NCBI RefSeq assembly: GCF_000002075.1
Contig: NW_004797282.1
Coordinates: forward strand, 948,077 to 1,012,076
DNA: 64,000 nucleotides
Source: Aplysia californica
Lineage: Eukaryota > Mollusca > Gastropoda > Aplysiida > Aplysiidae
Direction of reading: 5' to 3'
Shown here: positions 26,401 to 64,000 of the stretch, in pieces
Layout: each line of letters opens with the position of its first letter
Position numbering within the stretch: position 1 is the first letter of the stretch
Notes under the pieces: model-generated
Database searches by the model: none
Told to the model about the DNA's origin: nothing
What the model saw: the letters and a program-made list of their open reading frames with translations, nothing else
Position numbers and translations under genes: made by a program

Positions 26401-27036
26401 GTCGTCTACAAAGATGCTACGGCTATTTAACTTTCCAAATCGAGCCGAACTACGTGGGTCGCCATTTTGTTTTGCCCGGAAGTTCTCGCGCTACTCTTCT
26501 CTCTCTCTCTCCACTGCCCACAGACAAAATTGCACGCTTGCTAACAACACTAACAGTAGTAATAGATCTAGAACGTTTGTTCACGGCACAGAACTCTACA
26601 ATTCTGTTATCACTTCACAGTGTAGAATTCTGTGGTTCAGGGTGAACGCTTCACTGGTGGTTGGCCTAGGCTATAACGGTGAACGCCCACCGGGTGAGAA
26701 TAGAGGTGGCCTTCCTAGAGAGATCTAGTCTAGTCTCTAGATCTACCCCATACCCTAGCCCTCAATTCTGCTCTGTGTCATAGTGGTCGCTCGTTATGGA
26801 AGTCCTCCCATAAAATAAGCAGCAAAGCGGGACAGGCACGGTGAGATCTAAGAAAGGCTCTTCTAAGTAGTCTTAGGAGGGGTTTTTTTGGGTAAAATTA
26901 TAGGCCAATTACAATCTCAGACACACGTCCACGTACTTTCAAGGGACACTCCCCTGGGTCGTCCAACAGCAAAAGAAAAAGATAATAAACTCAGAAACAC
27001 GAAGACAGAGGTCAGAAGACCCTTTGGCAGCTCCAT
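5310..27036 (-). CDS. PRKCSH: glucosidase II subunit beta (16 exons, complete)
   Basis: Non-catalytic subunit of ER glucosidase II. It holds the catalytic alpha subunit in the ER and, through its MRH lectin domain, presents N-glycans for glucose trimming in the calnexin cycle. Coding exons in order: 27036-26937, 24650-24534, 23867-23772, 23061-23004, 21945-21828, 20980-20917, 20305-20240, 19640-19556, 18747-18669, 17699-17529, 13123-12914, 9640-9568, 9155-9086, 8088-7924, 6932-6833, 5450-5310. They total 1713 nt, 570 residues plus TAA, with every phase matching. Layout: signal peptide 1-24; conserved RPRGVSLE; two LDL-receptor-A-like modules about 44-122; coiled coil about 124-215; EF hands about 228-258; acidic linker 262-410; MRH domain about 437-555; C-terminal HEEL. 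Human PRKCSH is 528 residues with HDEL; the extra length is mainly linker. The first ATG in the signal-peptide frame sets the start. Very sure of identity. Confidence 0.97.
5485..5650 (-). repeat. SINE-A copy
   Basis: In PRKCSH intron 15, in the sense of the gene. Flanked by TGTCAGAGA at 5476-5484 and 5651-5659. Confidence 0.9.
5817..6447 (+). mobile_element. LINE 3' end (CR1/L2-like)
   Basis: Around 5950-6052 one frame reads [18 protein letters not shown] and then [12 protein letters not shown] before TAG, the C-terminal signature of CR1/L2-type reverse transcriptases. The 3' UTR contains a GA-rich microsatellite and ends in GCGCTATATAAATGCAATTT followed by (ATT)n. The upstream part is frameshifted and 5'-truncated. 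Confidence 0.8.
6833..6932 (-). CDS. PRKCSH: PRKCSH exon 15
   Basis: MRH domain core: [20 protein letters not shown] and [13 protein letters not shown]. Matches the WGSW...MKYE.G.GCW.GPNR stretch of vertebrate GII-beta; the arginine in GPSR is one of the mannose-contacting residues of MRH domains. Confidence 0.96.
6975..7416. mobile_element. MITE-C copy 1
   Basis: In PRKCSH intron 14. Begins ATGTGTCACAACG..GAATCAGGCACTCGTCAA and ends with the inverted counterpart (CACTTATCAAAAT.. on the opposite strand). About 440 bp, with no coding capacity. Confidence 0.8.
7924..8088 (-). CDS. PRKCSH: PRKCSH exon 14
   Basis: Start of the MRH domain: [20 protein letters not shown], then [20 protein letters not shown] and GGMETSLG. 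The Q in GQCFE aligns with the sugar-binding glutamine of MRH lectins. Confidence 0.97.
8224..8402 (-). repeat. SINE-A copy
   Basis: In PRKCSH intron 13, gene-sense. GATTAAAAAG flanks it at 8214-8223 and 8403-8412. Confidence 0.9.
9086..9155 (-). CDS. PRKCSH: PRKCSH exon 13
   Basis: Encodes [20 protein letters not shown] plus EIT, the helical segment before the MRH domain (human AQEARNKFEEAERSLKDMEES). Confidence 0.95.
9400..9482 (+). repeat. LINE/SINE 3' tail fragment
   Basis: Resembles the end of the LINE at 5817-6447 (GCGCATTGAG, then a GCGTAAATGCTATTTATT run and ATT repeats). Only the last 80 bp is recognisable. Confidence 0.5.
9568..9640 (-). CDS. PRKCSH: PRKCSH exon 12
   Basis: Encodes [20 protein letters not shown] then KLIA, matching the human EEDKMPPYDEQTQAFID block that closes the acidic linker. 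Confidence 0.95.
9966..10213. mobile_element. MITE-D copy 1
   Basis: In PRKCSH intron 11. Starts GGTCACTTTTAAGGACAAG and ends CTTGAGCTTAAAAGCGACC, imperfect inverted repeats of about 19 bp. 248 bp, no coding capacity. Confidence 0.8.
10735..10965. mobile_element. MITE-D copy 2
   Basis: Same intron and orientation as the copy at 9966, with the same internal CCAGATTT, CCAGAAATCTTGA and GAAATTGAACAAGGGG blocks. Starts GGTCGCTTTTAAGGACAAG. Confidence 0.8.
10966..12913. other. PRKCSH intron 11, remainder
   Basis: Apart from the SINE-A at 11692-11867 and a C run at 12411-12421, AT-rich DNA with no exon, known repeat or RNA gene that I can see. Confidence 0.5.
11692..11867 (-). repeat. SINE-A copy
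   Basis: PRKCSH intron 11, gene-sense. ACATCTAAATC occurs at 11681-11691 and 11868-11878 as an 11-bp target-site duplication. Confidence 0.92.
12914..13123 (-). CDS. PRKCSH: PRKCSH exon 11 (acidic linker)
   Basis: Encodes [20 protein letters not shown], then a [17 protein letters not shown] run, and closes with the basic cluster [11 protein letters not shown]. Both ends are phase 0 with a strong GTGAGT donor. The acidic run is the family norm; the terminal basic cluster containing RGRR is not. Confidence 0.93.
13124..15174. other. PRKCSH intron 10, distal part
   Basis: No exon, RNA gene or repeat recognised. Short open frames on both strands look random in composition. Confidence 0.5.
15175..16213. 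mobile_element. TTAA-bounded non-autonomous DNA transposon P1 (piggyBac-like)
   Basis: Bounded by TTAA at 15175-15178 and 16210-16213, with perfect 13-bp inverted repeats CTCATTCGCTACG (15179-15191) and CGTAGCGAATGAG (16197-16209). The 1.04-kb interior has no long frame, so it is non-autonomous. TTAA target sites are diagnostic of the piggyBac superfamily; the terminus is not a piggyBac end I know. Confidence 0.88.
16214..17528. other. PRKCSH intron 10, proximal part
   Basis: No exon seen. Contains the G run at 17220-17244 and otherwise AT-rich unremarkable DNA. Confidence 0.5.
17220..17244 (+). repeat. 25-bp guanine homopolymer
   Basis: An uninterrupted run of G, followed by TGAGGATCTGGG. 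Length in the assembly may be unreliable. Confidence 0.9.
17529..17699 (-). CDS. PRKCSH: PRKCSH exon 10
   Basis: Encodes [40 protein letters not shown] and a proline/glutamate-rich tail ending EGSDP. Corresponds to the human FYDRVWAAIRDKYR region after the EF hands. 57 codons, phase 0 at both ends. Confidence 0.96.
17711..17785 (-). repeat. SINE-A 3' tail fragment
   Basis: Reverse-strand TTTTAGTAAGAGTTTTACAG..TTGCAACACA, the 3' end of SINE-A only. It starts 11 bp upstream of PRKCSH exon 10 in gene-sense orientation, so exon 10's branch-point region is SINE tail. Confidence 0.8.
18195..18350 (-). repeat. SINE-A copy
   Basis: PRKCSH intron 9, gene-sense. Near-identical direct repeats CTTAAATTTATTGTC (18180-18194) and CTTAATTTATTGTC (18351-18364) flank it. 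Confidence 0.88.
18442..18609 (-). repeat. SINE-A copy
   Basis: PRKCSH intron 9, gene-sense. ACATCAATTTTT at 18430-18441 and 18610-18621 is a 12-bp target-site duplication, and it fixes the 5' end of the element at GTGGGTGGTTGGCGGG. Confidence 0.93.
18669..18747 (-). CDS. PRKCSH: PRKCSH exon 9 (EF hand 2)
   Basis: Encodes [20 protein letters not shown] then [18 protein letters not shown] is a canonical 12-residue calcium loop with D1, D3, D5, G6, V8 and E12. Confidence 0.96.
19077..19425 (+). repeat. tRNA-derived SINE with conserved central domain
   Basis: Head TCGGTAGTCTAGTTGTTAGG and TTGCGGGTTCGGG resemble tRNA A and B boxes. The centre (GGCACTTTACACTAATTTTC, CCAGGTGGGAATGGGTACC) looks like the Nin/DeuSINE-type central domain known from many invertebrates. 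The 3' end relates to the AAGCGCATA..TACACAAATG tail of other copies here. Confidence 0.75.
19556..19640 (-). CDS. PRKCSH: PRKCSH exon 8 (EF hand 1)
   Basis: Encodes [20 protein letters not shown] then LDVNQDG. With the next exon the loop is DVNQDGIVDIPE, with D1, N3, D5, G6, V8 and E12. Confidence 0.96.
20240..20305 (-). CDS. PRKCSH: PRKCSH exon 7
   Basis: Encodes [20 protein letters not shown] then WN, matching human VKEEAEKPEREAKEQHQKLWEE; part of the coiled coil. Confidence 0.96.
20917..20980 (-). CDS. PRKCSH: PRKCSH exon 6
   Basis: Encodes [20 protein letters not shown] plus E; heptad-like coiled-coil segment. Confidence 0.94.
21440..21582 (+). repeat. SINE 3' fragment
   Basis: Same family as 19077-19425: GGGAAGCTGAGAATGTTTCG, GGTCTGCTGGGGTAATA and a GCGCTATACAAATGCTATC end with (ATT)n. 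The 5' part is missing. Confidence 0.8.
21828..21945 (-). CDS. PRKCSH: PRKCSH exon 5
   Basis: Encodes [39 protein letters not shown], the first coiled-coil helix after the cysteine modules. Confidence 0.96.
22045..22536. mobile_element. pogo/Tigger-like MITE
   Basis: Inverted ends CAGTAGAACACGGCTATAC and, from the right, CAGTAGAACATGACTATAGC. TA on both sides (22043-22044 and 22537-22538). The CAGTAGAAC..CTATA terminus is the pogo/Tigger type of Tc1/mariner. 492 bp, no transposase frame. Confidence 0.82.
23004..23061 (-). CDS. PRKCSH: PRKCSH exon 4
   Basis: Encodes [20 protein letters not shown], the end of the second LDL-receptor-A-like module, with the CCDGSDE calcium-binding motif. Confidence 0.97.
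23512..23758. mobile_element. TTAA-bounded MITE P2 (piggyBac-like)
   Basis: TTAA at 23512-23515 and 23755-23758. Termini CCCTGTCCTTACG and, from the right, CCCTATCCGTACG. 247 bp. Its edge is 11 bp inside the intron from the PRKCSH exon 3 donor. Confidence 0.82.
23772..23867 (-). CDS. PRKCSH: PRKCSH exon 3
   Basis: Encodes [20 protein letters not shown] then [11 protein letters not shown], matching human [28 protein letters not shown]. Donor GTGAGT. Confidence 0.97.
24534..24650 (-). CDS. PRKCSH: PRKCSH exon 2
   Basis: Encodes [20 protein letters not shown] then [18 protein letters not shown]. The first LDL-receptor-A-like module, with the [14 protein letters not shown] signature. Confidence 0.98.
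24651..25921. other. PRKCSH intron 1, distal part
   Basis: A lone pogo-like terminus (CAGTCGAACCTGCCATGATG) begins at 25083 without a matching right end that I can find. A short CA run lies at 25815-25850. No exon seen. Confidence 0.5.
25922..26808. mobile_element. unclassified inverted-repeat element with internal tandem duplication
   Basis: Left end GGAAGGACTTCTGTAACGAG (25922) is matched by the reverse complement of the right end, GGGAGGACTTCCATAACGAG. Weaker inverted similarity continues inward, with CTCACCCGG motifs on both sides. Inside, a block of about 210 bp is tandemly duplicated (about 26096-26300 and 26306-26512). In PRKCSH intron 1, ending 128 bp from exon 1. Confidence 0.65.
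26096..26512 (+). repeat. two-copy tandem repeat, about 210-bp unit
   Basis: Both copies contain TACTGTCTATCGGTGTGGA, then TAATTTGGTCGTCT, CCGAACTACG.GGGTC and CCATTTTGTTTTGCCCGGAA, each ending in a CTCTCT run. They differ by point changes and a short insertion. Confidence 0.85.
26937..27036 (-). CDS. PRKCSH: PRKCSH exon 1 (signal peptide)
   Basis: ATG at 27036-27034. [20 protein letters not shown] then SFAVG is a good signal peptide, followed by RPRGVSLE, which matches the mature N-terminus of GII-beta (RPRGVSLTN). Donor GTACGT, phase 1. Confidence 0.96.
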
Positions 27037-27451
27037 TTTTCAGAACTTTCCACGTCAGCTCCCTTTTCGTATTGTCGGATGATCGATTCTCTCAGCCTCA
27101 CCCAGAGCCAAACCCACCAGCAGAATGTGTGCGACTTTCGGAGGTTTTTTGTTGAGGGAGTGAAGAAAAGAAAGATGACTGTTTCCGCCGTTCTGGCTTC
27201 CGGTCTGGTGTTGCCACAACGCAGGCAGGCCCAGGTCCTTGGGCAGGTATTTAGTGCGGAACCTGCGCCAGCCAACATAAAACAAAGAAAAAAATATTGA
27301 ATAGTTTTATCCTAATAACGACAACTGTGCATTCTTTCGCAATAATTTGCATGTTTTGCCATCATTCATATCAATGATTTTTTTGGTATTTATTCTATTT
27401 GAATTCTAAAATGTCCGTAGTTGTCAACTGCGTTCCTGAACATAAACAATA
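27037..27451. promoter_or_regulatory. bidirectional promoter region PRKCSH/AHI1
   Basis: 415 bp separate the two start codons. It is the only space for both 5' UTRs and proximal promoters unless non-coding first exons exist elsewhere. The PRKCSH side is richer in GC with CpG (27180-27270), including an ETS-like CTTCCGG at 27198-27204; the AHI1 side is AT-rich. No TATA box at a clear distance. Confidence 0.7.
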
Positions 27452-62576
<35,125 letters not shown>

Positions 62577-62894
62577 GTGAGTCATCTGCCATCTATGTAG
62601 ATACTGCCAGCCAGTCACGTGTGTCAATCTAGTCCAAAACCTTCCAGGAGAGGGGAGGTTGGGGGTGCGCTCAGAGTGGGAGGGGAATATTGAGAAGTAT
62701 AGAATTCATGTGGCTTGTAATTATCATTTTAAAACTTGAAAATGTGCCGCTTGGATGATTTGATTTAATTTTTCTTCTCTTTGATACAGAGGCTGAGTCT
62801 TGTTTTTTTTAATGCGATCAGAATTTTCATTTTGTGTGAGCATAACTGATGGTTGTTGGAGGCTTGGAAAGGGTTTTGGTTGTTTTTATTTCGA

Positions 62895-63333
62895 TATGTG
62901 TCCCGACGTGGTTGAATCAGGTGCTTGTCAAATTTTGGGCGTGTTGAGTTATTGGTATTGCCTTAAAGCGTGTTCATTTGTCATGCTTTTGATGAAAGAA
63001 ATACCCATTTATCTTGAATAAAAGTTGAGATATTTGCAATTGAAGGAGGTATGGTTGCCTGGTTTCAAAGGCAAAATTAACTAGAATATGGCTGCCAAAG
63101 TTTTGTTTTTTACATAGCCTGAGAGTCCTTGAAAACTGATAATTTGCATTTTTGTGCGTTTAATCAACGCATTTCAATAAAATCCTCACAGATATGGGTC
63201 CTTAAGTGGACATAAAAGTTGTTGAGCCTAAAAAGTAAAATTTCGATAAAAATGACCACACCAGCTGAAAAATAACAGTTTCTTTACTTGCATTATTTTG
63301 ACGAGCGCCTGATTTCATCACGCTGCCTCACAT
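62895..63333. mobile_element. MITE-C copy 7
   Basis: TATGTGTCCCGACGTGGTTG at the left and CACGCTGCCTCACAT at the right; 439 bp in AHI1 intron 28. Confidence 0.87.
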
Positions 63334-64000
63334 GTTGTTCAGTGCTGCCATAGAGTCTTCGTGATTTTTTCACAGTGTAGGCCCACCCACTTGTTGCAGC
63401 AGTACACACCGATCTGTACACAGTAGATGAAGATAGTGCTGACCATTTTTGTTTATGATTTCATGCACTTAACACTTACGGTATCGAAGGCTCATATAGT
63501 GAAAAACCCTCAAGTACTGCACCAGTGTAGAACGCTGAAACCGTAGTTGAATTTCTTTCAATTAAAAAAGATATTGACAGCCCAAGGAACCTGCTTTGAA
63601 AATTCACAGAGGTATTTACTTCAGTTCAGTGTGTTCATTCGTTGTTGAATTATGCCTGGTTGTGACGGCGACTGAAGTCGCCAGTGGTAGTGAGCATATA
63701 CTACGGCCTTGCGACTTAAGTTACCAAAAGTACTGTAAGTGTTAATGGGTGAAGAGGACACGTCTGACTTCATTGGTATTCGGCTACCCTCATCATTTAA
63801 TGCTCCATCATACAGCAGTTTTCAAAATGGCATATGGTGGAGTCTTAAACTAAACAGTCAATCTTTAACATGTCTGATTTCTTTTGGTAGTCATCTACCT
63901 TTTTCATTTGTCTGCCTTCTTGCTCGTACCTAGCCACACACTGTCAATTCATAAGCTCTGCTTGATTACTCAAGCAAATGAGTCTTTTAGTCTTGTCTCT
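63334..64000. other. AHI1 intron 28, start
   Basis: Contains the TTAA element at 63469-63745. No exon recognised before the window ends. Confidence 0.5.
63469..63745. mobile_element. TTAA-bounded MITE P5 (piggyBac-like)
   Basis: TTAA at 63469-63472 and 63742-63745. Termini CACTTACGGTA and, from the right, CACTTACAGTA. 277 bp. Confidence 0.82.

Noticed and set aside
27208-27225. Possible RFX X-box for a ciliary gene (GTTGCCACAACGC)
   Set aside because: The first half-site is perfect, but the second half does not fit the X-box consensus; not enough to call.
27055-27285. 76-codon open frame on the minus strand upstream of PRKCSH exon 1
   Set aside because: It ends before the PRKCSH ATG, has no similarity I recognise, and lies in the promoter/5' UTR space. 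At most an upstream ORF; the signal-peptide frame at 27036 is clearly the real start.

Overview
The window is intron-rich animal DNA. GT..AG introns of 0.2 to 6 kb separate short exons, and much of the intronic space is SINEs, LINE remnants, MITEs and microsatellites. Repeat style and protein similarity suggest a lophotrochozoan, perhaps a gastropod mollusc; this is an inference, not proved. There are two assembly gaps (28028-28370 and 51123-51222).

Three protein genes are present. (1) The last two coding exons of an unrecognised cysteine-rich, lysine-tailed protein lie on the plus strand (715-829, 2747-2925). (2) A complete 16-exon gene for the glucosidase II beta subunit (PRKCSH) lies on the minus strand (start codon at 27036, stop at 5310, 570 residues). 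It has a signal peptide, two LDL-receptor-A-like modules, a coiled coil, two canonical EF hands, an acidic linker, an MRH lectin domain and a C-terminal HEEL. (3) The first 28 coding exons of AHI1/jouberin lie on the plus strand (27452 to 62576, 1088 codons, continuing past the window): a lysine/glutamate-rich N-terminus, a C2-like region and seven WD repeats. All exon phases join without a break in the second and third genes.

PRKCSH and AHI1 are head to head with 415 bp between start codons, so that interval is probably a shared bidirectional promoter. The cysteine-rich gene and PRKCSH converge tail to tail around 3.2-4.8 kb. PRKCSH acts in ER glycoprotein quality control; jouberin acts at the ciliary transition zone. 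No direct functional link is implied.

The most notable non-genic content is mobile. SINE-A (about 170 bp, 14 copies) and SINE-B (about 390 bp, 5 copies) have no pol III boxes I recognise, share a 3' tail ending near ACTCTTACTAAAAC, and carry 9-17 bp target-site duplications. SINE-A lies in gene-sense orientation in 13 of 14 cases. One SINE-B copy landed inside the polypyrimidine tract of AHI1 exon 28, duplicated that tract, and placed its TACTAAAAC tail where a branch point belongs. Five elements bounded by TTAA with inverted termini (piggyBac-like MITEs), a hAT MITE with a perfect 8-bp duplication, a pogo/Tigger-like MITE, two other MITE families, and a nested unclassified DNA element in AHI1 intron 1 make up most of the rest.
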